DNA of 64,000 nt from DATEDA01 sp963744255. GTDB lineage: Bacteria > Pseudomonadota > Gammaproteobacteria > Burkholderiales > SG8-39. The notes under the pieces were generated by a model, which saw only the letters and a list, made by a program, of their open reading frames with translations, had not been told where the DNA came from and did not search any database. A program made the position numbers and the translations under genes. The first letter of the stretch is position 1, and every line of letters begins with the position of its first letter. Positions 28,829-38,009 of this stretch are shown piece by piece. The stretch spans positions 1 through 64,000 of the forward strand of contig CAVUSZ010000015.1 of assembly GCA_963744255.1 (NCBI GenBank), written 5' to 3'.

Positions 28829-31800
28829 TCACGGCACGTCCTTCCGGATCGGCGCGGCCGGAACCGGCGCGGCCCCGCCGCCGCCCGCGAACGCCTCGAT
28901 GCGGTGCGGAACCTCGCCGTGGTGCTTGAGCGGCCGGTTGCCGCTCAGCGTCCGCAGCAGCACGTAGAACACCGGCGTGAGGAAGATCCCGAAGGCGGTG
29001 ACGCCGATCATCCCGGCGAACACCGCGATGCCCATCGCCTGGCGCATCTCCGCGCCGGCGCCGACCGAGAAGGCGAGCGGCACCACGCCCATGATGAAGG
29101 CGATCGAGGTCATGACGATCGGCCGAAGGCGCAGCCGACTCGCCTCGATCGCCGCCTGCACCGGGGTGCGGCCGGCGAACTCCAGCTCGCGCGCGAATTC
29201 CACGATCAGGATGGCGTTCTTGGCCGCGAGGCCCACCAGCACCATGAAGCCGATCTGCGTGAAGATGTTGTTGTCGCCGTTGGTGAGCCACACGCCGGTG
29301 AGCGCGGCGCCGAGGCTGAGCGGCACGATGAGGATGATCGCGATCGGCAGCGCGAGGCTCTCGTAGAGCGCGGCGAGCACCAGGAACACGAGGAAGATGG
29401 CGAGCGGGTAGACCCAGATCGCCGAGTTGCCGGCGAGGATCTCCTGGTAGGTGATCTCGGTCCATTCGTAGCCGATGCCCGGCGGCAGGGTCTCGGCGGC
29501 GATGCGCTCGACCGCGTCCTGCGCCTGGCCCGAGGAGTAGCCCGGGCGCGGCGCGGCCGTTGATGTCGGCGGCGAGGAAGCCGTTGTAGCGGATCGCGCG
29601 CTCGGGCCCCGCCGCGGGGCGCACGTTCATCAGCGCCGAGAGCGGCACCATCTCGCCCGTGTTCGAGCGCACCTTCAGCAGTCCGACATCCTCGGCGCGC
29701 GCGCGGTACGGCGCGTCGGCCTGCACGCGCACCGAGTAGGTGCGGCCGAACTTGTTGAAGTCGTTCACGTACAGGCTGCCGAGGTAGATCTGCATCGTGT
29801 CGAACACCTCGGTCACCGGCACGCCGAGCTGGCGCGCCTTGGTGCGGTCGATGTCGGCGTAGAGCTGCGGCACGTTCACCTGGTAGGTCGAGAAGAGGCC
29901 GGCGAGCTCGGGCGTCTGGTGGGCCTTCGGCGAGAAAGCCTTGGTCGCCTGGTCGAGCGCCTCGTAGCCGAGCGAAGCCCGGTCCTCGAGGTAGAGCTTG
30001 AAGCCCCCGGTCGTGACCGAGCCCCTGCACCGGCGGCGGCGGGAAGATCGACGATGAACGCGTCCTGGATCCGGCGAACTGCTGGTTGAGGCTGCCGGCG
30101 ATCGCGCCGCCGCTCAAGCTCGGGCTGCTTGCGCTTGTCGAAATTCTCGAGCGCGCGCGAACACGATGCCGGAGTTCGAGCTGTTGGTGAAGCCGTTGAT
30201 CGACAGGCCCGGGAAGCCGACCGCGTTCTCGACGCCGGGCTGCTTCATCATGATCTCGCCCATGCGGCGCATCACGTCCTCGGTGCGGTCGAGCGTGGCG
30301 CCGTCGGGAAGCTGGGCGAAGCCGATCAGGTACTGCTTGTCCTGCTGCGGCACGAAGCCGTCAGGCACGGCCTTGAAGAGCACGCCGGTGAGACGAAGCA
30401 GGGCGACATAGATGCCCATCATCAGCGTCTTGCGCGAGAGCACGCCGCCGACGCTGCGGCTATAGGCATGCGAGCAGCGCCGAAGACCCTGTTGAAGCCG
30501 CGGAAGAACCAGTTGGTCTTCTTCCCTTCGTGGGGTTTGAGCAGCAGTGCGGCCAGCGCCGGCGACGAGCGTGAGCGAGTTGATGGCTGAAATGACGGTC
30601 GAGATCGCGATGGTCATCGCGAACTGCTTGTAGAACTGGCCCGACAGGCCGCTGATGAAGGCGAGCGGCACGAACACCGCCACCAGCACGAGCGCGATGG
30701 CGATGATCGGGTTGGTGACCTCCTTCATCGCCTGGTAGGTCGCCTCGCGCGGCGACGCAGGCCCTCGGCGATGTTGCGCTCGACGTTCTCCACCACCACG
30801 ATCGCGTCGTCGACCACGATGCCGATGGCGAGCACCAGGCCGAAGAGGCTTAGCGCATTGATCGAGAATCCGAACAGATACAGGAGCGAGAACGTGCCGA
30901 CGATCGATACCGGCACCGCCACCAGCGGGATGATCGAGGCGCGCCAGGTCTGCAGGAACAGGATCACCACCAGCACGACCAGCGCGGTCGCTTCCAGCAG
31001 GGTCCTGCACCACGGCCTTGATCGAGGCGCGCACGAACTGCGTCGGGTCGTAGACGATCTCGTAGTCGACGCCCTCGGGCATGCTCTTCTTGATCTCCGC
31101 CATCGTGCGGCGCACGTCGTCGGAGATCTGGATGGCGTTGGAGTTGGGCGCGGCGAAGATCGGCACCGCGACCGCCGGCTTGTTGTCGAGCAGCGAGCGC
31201 AGCGCGTACTCGGACGGCGCCGAGCTCGATGCGCGCGACGTCGCGCAGGCGAGTGACGGCGCTGCCTTCGCTCTTTACGATGATGTCGCCGAACTCCTCT
31301 TCGCTCTGCAGGCGTCCCTGCGCGTTGATCGAAAGCTGAAGGTCGATGCGATCGGGAGCTGGCGATGCCGCCGATCACGCCGGCCGCGGCCTGCACGTTC
31401 TCCTGGCGGATGGCGCGCACGATGTCGCCCGCCGACAGGTTGCGCTCGGCGACCTTGCTGCGGATCGAGCCACACGCGCATCGAGTAGTCGCCCGAGCCG
31501 AACAGCAGCACCTGGCCCACGCCCTCGATACGCGCCAGGCGGTCCTTGACGTTGAGCACCGCGTAGTTGCGCAGGTAGGTCATGTCGTAGCGCTCGTTCG
31601 GCGAGACGAGGTGCACCACCATCGTGAGGTCGACCGCGCTCTTCACCGTGGTGATGCCGAGCCGGCGAACTTCTTCCGGCAGGCGCGGCTCGGCCTGCGC
31701 CACGCGGTTCTGCACCAGCTGCTGCGCGAGGTCCGGGTTGGTGCCGATGCTTGAACGTGACCGTGAGCGTCATGCGGCCGTCGGTAGTCGCCTGGCTGCT

Positions 31801-32042
31801 CATGTAGAGCATGTTCTCGACGCCGTTGATCTGACTCTTCCAGCGGCGTCGCCACGGTCTCGGCGATCACCCTGGGGCTCGCGCCGGGATAGTTGGCGCG
31901 CACCACGACCGAGGGCGGCACCACCTCGGGGTACTCGGAGATCGGCAGGAGGCCGAGCGCGATCAGACCCGCCGAGAAGGATGAGGACCGACAGCACGCC
32001 CGCGAAGATCGGGCGGTCGATGAAGAACCGGGACAGGTTCAT
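28829..32042 (-). pseudogene. RND efflux pump inner-membrane subunit (AcrB/HAE1 type), 16 frameshifts
   Basis: The start at ATG 32042 gives MNLSRFFIDRPIFAGVLSVL. By walking frames I can reconstruct a complete pump of about 1060 residues: SEYPEVVPPSVVVRANYPGA, GVENMLYMSSQ, VVDDAIVVVENVERN, PDGFVPQQDKQYLIGFAQLP, and QIGFMVLVGLAAKNAILIVE near the end. Sixteen changes of frame are needed, at least thirteen of them one-base insertions, with no premature stop in the composite frame. The residues between them are fully conserved, which argues for sequence error over decay. It overlaps the adaptor gene by ATGA. No outer-membrane factor gene is present. Confidence 0.88.
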
Positions 32043-33204
32043 GACGCGGCCGCGGGCCGGGCCGCCGCCGTCTCGGCCGACTGCGGCGCAATCAGCGCGC
32101 CAGGCCGCACGCGTTGCAGGCCGTTCACCACGATGCGCTCGCCCGCCTCGAGGCCCGAGGTGACGATGCGCTGGCCGTTGGCCGTGCCGCCGAGCGTCAC
32201 CTCGCGCCAGACGGCCTTGTTGTCCGGCCCGACCACGATCACGAAGCGCTTGCTCTGGTCGGTGCCCACCGCGCGCTCGCTCACCAGGAGCGCCGACTCG
32301 GTCTTCCCGCGACCCATGCGCACCTTCACGAACTGGCCGGGGATGAGGACGCCGTCGCGATTGTCGAACTGCGCGCGCACGCGCACCGTCCCGCTGCGGG
32401 TGTTGACCTGGTTGTCGATGAGCTGCAGGCGCCCGCGCGCGTGCGTCCCGCCGTTGGTGACGGTCTCGATCTCCACCGGAATCTCGCCCAGCCGCGCGCG
32501 CGGCACGTCCTTGAGCGCGCGCGCGACCACCAGCTCGTCGGCCTCGAAGCTGGCGTAGATCGGATCGACCGAGACGAGCGTGGTGAGCACCGGCGCACCC
32601 GGGCCGGCGGCGACGAGGTTGCCGACGGTGATCTCGAGCTTGCCGACGCGGCCCGACACGGGCGCCTGCACCCGGTGTAATCGAGGTTGAGGCGGGCGGA
32701 CTGCAGCGCGGCCTGCGTAGCGCGCACGTTCGCATCGGCTTCCTGCTCGGCGTTCACGCGTCCGTCGACCTGGGTCCGCGCGATGAAGCGCTCTCCCCAC
32801 AGCCGCTCGGCGCGCTCGCGCTCGATCTTCGCGTAGCTGAGGCGCGCCTGCGCCGCGACCAGCTGCGCCTGCGCGCGGTCGACCTCCGCCGCGTAGGGCG
32901 CCGGATCGATCGTCACCAGCAGGTCGCCGCGCTTCACGAGCGCACCCTCGGTGAAATGCACCGATTGAACCTGGCCGGCGACCCGCGAGCGGACGTCGAC
33001 TCGCTCCACCGCCTCGAGGCGTCCGGAGAACTCGTCCCAGAGCGTCACCTCGCGCCGCTCGACGGTGGCGACGGGCACCGGCGTGGCGGGCGGTTGCGCC
33101 GCAGCGGGCGGGGTGTCGGCGCTCGAGGCGCGCAGATAGAACGCGCCCGCCGCGAGCGCGACCAGCACGCCGACGGTCACTGCAACAACATGGGTTCGAG
33201 TCAT
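32039..33204 (-). CDS. RND efflux periplasmic adaptor (MFP) subunit, one frameshift
   Basis: A membrane-fusion protein of about 388 residues. After an N-terminal anchor (HVVAVTVGVLVALAAGAFYL) come EFSGRLEAVERVDVRSRVAG and the lipoyl half-motif VKRGDLLVTIDPAPY, a coiled-coil hairpin, then a one-base deletion near 32672 and VQAPVSGRVGKLEITVGNLV. The barrel and membrane-proximal parts follow through GQRIVTSGLEAGERIVVNGL. CAGGAGGAG precedes ATG 33204. It would bridge the RND pump to an outer-membrane channel encoded elsewhere. Confidence 0.9.
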
Positions 33205-33247
33205 CGGACGAAACTCCTCCTGTGGCGCTGCGGCACTTTACGGTTCG

Positions 33248-33475
33248 TCATCTGGCGTCCCGTGCCGAGTCAACGAAAATCGCGGCGTCGCGGAACGCCT
33301 GGACGAGCGCAAGCCCCGGGCGGGCGAGCGTGAAGCTCTGGCCGGCCGTCAGGACTACGTCGTGCGGACTGTCCTGCTCGGTGATCCACACCGCGCCGGC
33401 ACAGGCGGTGACAGTGGTGCCGGCGCGTTCGGGCAGGCGGACAATCCTTCCCCGTCGCAGATGGATGGTGGACAT
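33248..33475 (-). CDS. DUF2917 family protein
   Basis: A 75-residue cupin-like short protein: start MSTIHLRRGRIVRLPERAGT, then VWITEQDSPHDVVLTAGQSF, characteristic of DUF2917. Start at ATG 33475. Its promoter side is the left arm of a 30-base inverted repeat whose right arm faces the gene at 33710. Function unknown; such proteins are small beta-rich domains common in Burkholderiales. Confidence 0.8.
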   Translation of the reverse strand: MSTIHLRRGRIVRLPERAGTTVTACAGAVWITEQDSPHDVVLTAGQSFTLARPGLALVQAFRDAAIFVDSARDAR

Positions 33476-33484
33476 GTCCGCAGG

Positions 33485-33655
33485 ATCGTCTGCGCCGGCT
33501 GCGCCGCGGTTTCCCGCCGGCGCCGACCCATTACAGATGAAACCCCGGGCGCGCTTCGGCGCACGCCGGAGCAAGTGCGGACCGCGCAGCGCAGACGTTG
33601 CGTCTGTAATGCGTCGGTGGGGTCTGGAAACGGCGGCGCAGCCGGCGCAGACGAT
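33485..33655. repeat. Inverted repeat forming a symmetric divergent promoter region
   Basis: Bases 33485-33514 and 33626-33655 are inverted copies (29 of 30 matching), separated by 111 bases. Inside the arms ATTACAGATGAAAC (33530-33543) and its inverted partner GTTGCGTCTGTAAT (33597-33610) also pair. Each half therefore presents the same order outward: TCTGTAATG, GTCGG, GGAAAC, then the GC-rich arm. The left half leads into the DUF2917 gene, the right half into the gene at 33710. This looks like a duplicated promoter module. Confidence 0.7.
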
Positions 33656-33709
33656 GATCGCAACACTGCCCGCGAGGCGTGGCAGCGGCGTCTGCGAAAG
33701 GAGCTCTTG

Positions 33710-33895
33710 ATGGACCCGGAACTGAAGCAAGCCATAATTGCGCGTGCGCATCGCGACCGCGCCGAGGCGGTGGCCGCACTGCTAGTGGCCGCTGCGAAAG
33801 GGCTCTGGAATCAGGTGCTCAAGCTCCGCCGCGCATGGGCGGCGGAAGATCGCACGCGCGCAACGTTGCAGCGACTGAGCGATCGCTCGCGTTGA
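33710..33895 (+). CDS. Small helical protein, function unknown
   Basis: A 61-residue basic helical protein, MDPELKQAIIARAHRDRAEA, then LWNQVLKLRRAWAAEDRTRA. AAAGGAGC stands six bases before ATG 33710. The C-terminal half is reminiscent of DUF1127-like small proteins, but the diagnostic DIGL motif is absent, so the assignment is weak. It is fired from the right arm of the inverted repeat. Its stop overlaps a truncated SDR start. Confidence 0.5.
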   Translation: MDPELKQAIIARAHRDRAEAVAALLVAAAKGLWNQVLKLRRAWAAEDRTRATLQRLSDRSR

Positions 33896-33980
33896 GAATC
33901 GACCTTTCCAGCAAGACCGCCGTCGTCACCGGCGCGATCGCCGGCATCGGCGTTGCGATCGCTAAAGGCCTGGCAGCCAG
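33892..33980 (+). pseudogene. 5' stub of a short-chain dehydrogenase
   Basis: From TTG 33892 the frame reads RIDLSSKTAVVTGAIAGIGV then AIAKGLAA, the N-terminal Rossmann unit of an SDR with its TGxxxGIG motif. Homology ends at about 33980 and the frame runs on antisense to the kinase. The stub overlaps the stop of the preceding small gene, suggesting it was once the next gene in that operon. Confidence 0.7.
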
Positions 33981-34014
33981 GCGGGAAGCGGATTCGGGCT
34001 ACGCGGCAGCCGCA

Positions 34015-37000
34015 TCACGCGGCACGCTGCAGCACCCGTGCGAGCGCCGCGGCCAGCTCGCGCGACTGGACGGGCTTCTTGAGGAGCTCGCTCACGCCGG
34101 CGCCGAGCGCCTGCTGCGTGAGAAGCGGACCGCTGTAGCCGCTCAGCAGCACGATCGGCAGGTCCGGCCGGCGGCGACGGACGCGCCGGGCGAGCTCGGT
34201 CCCGGTGAGCGCCGGCATCACCTCGTCCGTGACCATCACCTGGAAGGCCTCCGGCGCCGCTTCGAACGCCTCGAGCGCCGCGCGACCGTCGGTGAAGCTT
34301 GCCGCCTCGTAGCCGAGCTGGGCGAGGACTTCCGCCGTCATGACGGTCAGCGGTTCCTCGTCGTCCACGAGCAGCACCCGCTCGCCGCCGCCGCGCGGCA
34401 CCGGCTCGTCCGCCGCCTCGGCGGCCACCGGCGGCGCTTCCGTCTGCGGCAGGTAGATCTCGAAGCTGCTCCCGCAGCCGAGCGCGCTCGTGACCTGGAT
34501 GGCTCCGCCCGAATCGGTGACGATGCCGTAGACGAGGGACAGGCCGAGGCCGGTGCCGCGCCCCGCCTCCTTGGTGGTGAAGAACGGCTCGAAGATGCGC
34601 GCGAGGGTGGCCGCGTCCATCCCGCGGCCGGTGTCGGCCACCGTCAGCCGCGCGTAGCGCCCCGGCGCGAGCGTGCCGTGCGCGAGCGCGCGCTCGGCGG
34701 GCACGTCGACCGGCTCGAGCACCACTCGCAGCGTCCCGGATCGGCCTATCGCGTAGACCGCGTTGGAGCACAGGTTCATCACCACCTGGTGCAGCTGGGA
34801 GGGATCGCCGACGACGACGATCGGCGCATCGGGCAGCGCGAGGTCGAGCGCGATCCCGGCGGGAAGCGAGCCGCGCACCAGCTCGAGCGTCTCGCCGATG
34901 ATGCGGTCGAACTCCACCGGCGCGCGGTTCGCACGCTGGCTGCGGCTGTAGGTGAGGATCTGGTCGACCAGGTCGCGCGCGCGGTTCGCCCCGGTGAGGA
35001 TGTTGCGCGTGTAGCGCTTCAGCGGCGTTCCTTCCGCGGCCTCGGTGAACGCCATCTCCCCGTAGCCGAGGATGCCGCCGAGGATGTTGTTGAAGTCGTG
35101 CGCGATCCCGCCGGCGAGGCGGCCGACCGCTTCCATCTTCTCCGCCTGGCGCAGGCGCCGCTGGAGCCGAGCCTGCTCCGCTTCCGCCAGCTTGCGCTCG
35201 CTGATGTCGCGGTAGATGGCATACAGGCCGATGCGCTTGCCGCCGAGCGTGATCGGCGCGGCGGTCAGCGAGATCTGGACGCGCGTGCCGTCCTTGCGCT
35301 GGCGCTCGCGCTCGACGGTGAACGCCGCACCGGCCGCGTAGTCGGCGTTGAGCGCGTGCGCGTCCTCGCGCTGGTCGGCGGGCACGATCAGGTCGAGGAT
35401 CGTACGGCCGACCGCTTCCTCGGCGGAATAGCCGAAGAGCGTCGTGAACTCGCGGTTGGTGCGGATCACGCGCTCGTCGAGGTCGAGCAGGACGACCGCT
35501 TCGGGCGCGCTCTCGAAGAGCTCGTCGAGCAGCGCTGTCTGGCGGCGGAACTCCGCGTCGGCTCGCTTGCGCTCGCTGATGTCGCGGAGCAGGGCGAGGG
35601 CGCCGATCCGCTTGCCCGCGACCCAGATCGGCGCGCCGAGCAGCGAGGCGTCGAACAGGCTGCCGTCCTTCCGCCGGCGCACCGTTTCCAGGCTCACGTG
35701 CTCCCCCCGACCCATGCGGCGGCGCATCTCCTCGGCCTCGGCCTTGCGGTCCTCGGGGACAATCCGAACGCCCGCGTCCGTCCCGAGGACCTCCTCCGGG
35801 GCGTACCCGAAGATCCGGGTGAACTCCCGGTTGACGCGCACGATGCGCCACGCGTCGTCGTAGAAGAGGATCGCCTCCGGCGCGCTCTCGATCAGCTCGT
35901 CGAGCAGCACCTTCTGGCGCTCGCCCTCCGCCTCGGCCCGGCGCCGATCGGTGACGTCGAGCATGAAGCCGACCATGCGCGCCGCGCCGCCGTCGGCATC
36001 GGCGATCAGGCGACCCTTGAGCTGGAGCCAGTGGACGCCGCCGTCGCGATCGACGATCCGATACTCGGTCGACACGTCGCCAGTCACCCGCGCGCGCTCG
36101 ATTGCCGCTTCCACCGCCGGCCGGTCCTGCGCGTGGACGAGCCCCAGCCAGGTGTCGTACGTGCCGTCGTAGGTGCCCGGCGCTAACCCCAGCATCGGCT
36201 CAAGTGCCCGGGACCAGCGGTTGTCGGCCGCGCCGGCGCCGAGCCGCCACTTGAACGCCGCCGCCTGCGCCGCGTCCTGCGCGAGATCGAGCATCTCCTG
36301 GCGCGCGCGCAGCGCCTCCTCGCTCTGGCGGGTGCGCTCGTCCGCCGCCGCGCGGCGCGCGAGCTCGCGCGCCGCGAACCCGACGAGCGCCAGCACCACC
36401 GCCGAGCCGAGCAGCGTCGCGAGGCCGATCCGGACGGCCTCCGCCCGCCATGGCGCGAACACGGCGCGCGCGGGCGCACCGACGACGACGTGAAGCGGAA
36501 GCGAGGGAATCGCGGCCGCCGAGATCAGCGCCGGGTCCGCCCCGGCGTGGCCGACGCCGTGCGACCAGCCGGTGAAGCGGCCGTCGCGCTTCAGGGCGGC
36601 CAGCACGCCGTCCGAGTCGGTGCCCAGCACGCCCGGCGCATCGCGCGGGCCGGGGACGCGCGTGATCACCTTGCCATCGGTCGTCGCGAGCTCGACGAAG
36701 CCGTCGGGACCGATGTCGAGCAGGCGGTACAGGCCGTCGAAGTAAGCGAGGTCCATCTTGGCCGCCAGGACGCCCGCGAACCGATCGCCGGTGCCGGTCA
36801 CGCGCTCCGACACGGCGAACTCCCAGTAGCCGGACGCGCGACCCTGGAAAGGCTCGCTTACGAAACGTCTGCCGGCGCTGCCGTCGCGGTGCGCCGTGAA
36901 ATAGGTGCGGTCGGACATGTCGAGGCCGGCGGGGATCTGGCCGGCGGTGTCGACGAGGACGCGCCCGTCGGGACCGAGCAGCAGCAGCGACCGGATCTGG

Positions 37001-37302
37001 GTGATCCCGGAAATGCGGTCCTTCATGCGCACTTCGCGCACCGTGGGGTCGCCGATGCCCCTCACCCGCATGTCGCTCGTCGCGGCGGCGAGCACCAGGT
37101 CGACCGATTCGAGCGACCGCGCCGTCTGCTCGGCGAGGAGCGCGGTGAGGTTGGCGAAGTTGCGCGACGCCTCCTCCTCGACCCGCGCGCGGTCCGACCG
37201 CACGGTCCACAGGGCGGAGAGGATGCTGAGGCCGACCAGCAGGGCGCCGAACGCGAACAGCCCCCGACGGAGCTTGATCCAGTAGGCGCTCGCTTTAGGC
37301 AT
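34015..37302 (-). CDS. Hybrid sensor histidine kinase (dCache-3xPAS-HisKA-HATPase-REC), copy 2
   Basis: A 1095-residue paralogue of the kinase at 25017. TM1 is at about 12-30, dCache about 32-285, TM2 about 290-315. Three PAS domains lie at about 337-455, 460-580 and 585-705, each followed by a DxTxRRRAE/DISERKxAEAE linker. HisKA has GGIAHDFNNILGGI with His near 735. HATPase has NLCSNAVYAI and GTGLGLSLVYGIV. The receiver has Asp in VMVTDEVMPAL and ends LKKPVQSRELA, nearly identical to copy 1. The start at ATG 37302 is chosen to avoid overlapping the receiver gene. The two extra PAS domains are the main difference. Confidence 0.93.
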   Translation of the reverse strand: MPKASAYWIKLRRGLFAFGALLVGLSILSALWTVRSDRARVEEEASRNFANLTALLAEQTARSLESVDLVLAAATSDMRVRGIGDPTVREVRMKDRISGITQIRSLLLLGPDGRVLVDTAGQIPAGLDMSDRTYFTAHRDGSAGRRFVSEPFQGRASGYWEFAVSERVTGTGDRFAGVLAAKMDLAYFDGLYRLLDIGPDGFVELATTDGKVITRVPGPRDAPGVLGTDSDGVLAALKRDGRFTGWSHGVGHAGADPALISAAAIPSLPLHVVVGAPARAVFAPWRAEAVRIGLATLLGSAVVLALVGFAARELARRAAADERTRQSEEALRARQEMLDLAQDAAQAAAFKWRLGAGAADNRWSRALEPMLGLAPGTYDGTYDTWLGLVHAQDRPAVEAAIERARVTGDVSTEYRIVDRDGGVHWLQLKGRLIADADGGAARMVGFMLDVTDRRRAEAEGERQKVLLDELIESAPEAILFYDDAWRIVRVNREFTRIFGYAPEEVLGTDAGVRIVPEDRKAEAEEMRRRMGRGEHVSLETVRRRKDGSLFDASLLGAPIWVAGKRIGALALLRDISERKRADAEFRRQTALLDELFESAPEAVVLLDLDERVIRTNREFTTLFGYSAEEAVGRTILDLIVPADQREDAHALNADYAAGAAFTVERERQRKDGTRVQISLTAAPITLGGKRIGLYAIYRDISERKLAEAEQARLQRRLRQAEKMEAVGRLAGGIAHDFNNILGGILGYGEMAFTEAAEGTPLKRYTRNILTGANRARDLVDQILTYSRSQRANRAPVEFDRIIGETLELVRGSLPAGIALDLALPDAPIVVVGDPSQLHQVVMNLCSNAVYAIGRSGTLRVVLEPVDVPAERALAHGTLAPGRYARLTVADTGRGMDAATLARIFEPFFTTKEAGRGTGLGLSLVYGIVTDSGGAIQVTSALGCGSSFEIYLPQTEAPPVAAEAADEPVPRGGGERVLLVDDEEPLTVMTAEVLAQLGYEAASFTDGRAALEAFEAAPEAFQVMVTDEVMPALTGTELARRVRRRRPDLPIVLLSGYSGPLLTQQALGAGVSELLKKPVQSRELAAALARVLQRAA

Positions 37303-37321
37303 GAGCCCGGATTGAACGGCG

Positions 37322-37708
37322 CTAGGCGTGCGGCGGCCCGACGAGCGCGGCGACCGCACCGACCATCTCGCTGCGGGTGAACGGTTTCGCGAGTGCGCGC
37401 GCCGCGCCGAGCGCGAGGACGTCTTCGGACGTCAGGCCATGCCCGCACCGGAAATAGGCGGAGATCGCGATGACCGGGACCGCGGGATGAGCCCGCCTGA
37501 GCTCCGCGATGACCGCTGCGCCCCCGGTGCCGGGCATGTGGATGTCGGTAACCACGAGGGTGGGAGGGTGATCGTCGACGGCAGCGAGCCCGGCGTCGCC
37601 ATCCGCTGCCACGCGGACGCCATAGCCGGCCACCACCATCCACTCGGCCACGAGATCGCGCAGCATCTCGTCGTCCTCGATGATCAGGATGTCTTTGGCC
37701 GTGGTCAT
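37322..37708 (-). CDS. Stand-alone receiver-domain response regulator, copy 2
   Basis: A 128-residue REC domain from ATG 37708 (an upstream ATG at 37741 adds eleven Arg-rich residues). It has IEDDEMLRDLVAEW, phospho-acceptor Asp in LVVTDIHMPGTG, Ser in IAISAYF and Lys in ALAKPFTRSEMV. It sits 19 bases before the hybrid kinase on the same strand, exactly as in module 1. It lacks an output domain. Confidence 0.92.
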   Translation of the reverse strand: MTTAKDILIIEDDEMLRDLVAEWMVVAGYGVRVAADGDAGLAAVDDHPPTLVVTDIHMPGTGGAAVIAELRRAHPAVPVIAISAYFRCGHGLTSEDVLALGAARALAKPFTRSEMVGAVAALVGPPHA

Positions 37709-37785
37709 GGGCGGGTGGCGGATCCGGGCGCGAGCTCGCACCCGATACTCCGGTCGGTCGCTCGGCGGTCGGTGCGGCGATTGGG

Positions 37786-37846
37786 CGTTACCGCGGTTGC
37801 ACCGAGGCTACGGCGCGAATGCGGCGCCGTTACAGATGTAACTTGC
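37786..37846. promoter_or_regulatory. Two-component intergenic element with palindrome GTTACAGATGTAAC
   Basis: The perfect palindrome GTTACA-GA-TGTAAC lies at 37829-37842 between the divergent receiver and OmpR-type genes. The 61-base block around it is about 80 percent identical to 8059-8118. The palindrome matches the one at 27981-27994 in module 1. It is a candidate operator for the paralogous response regulators. Confidence 0.6.
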
Positions 37847-38009
37847 ACGCATTCGGGGTAAATTCACTGCCGACGACTGCTCCGCCGTGCCGGAGCGCGA
37901 GAGACGCGAGGGTCCGCGCGCGACTAGCATAGCGGTTTCGGCCGGAAACCGGCGCGGGCGGGCTTCCCCGACTCCGGCCGAGGCAACGCGCCGGAGGACC
38001 GGCGAGCCG

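Noticed and set aside
28829..32042. Programmed ribosomal frameshifting in the RND gene
   Set aside because: Sixteen shifts without slippery heptamers or pseudoknots at a common place cannot be programmed; sequence error or pseudogene status is far more likely.
33485..33655. Insertion sequence with terminal inverted repeats
   Set aside because: The 30-base inverted repeat encloses only 111 bases, has no transposase and no target duplication that I can see. Its arms fit promoter modules better.
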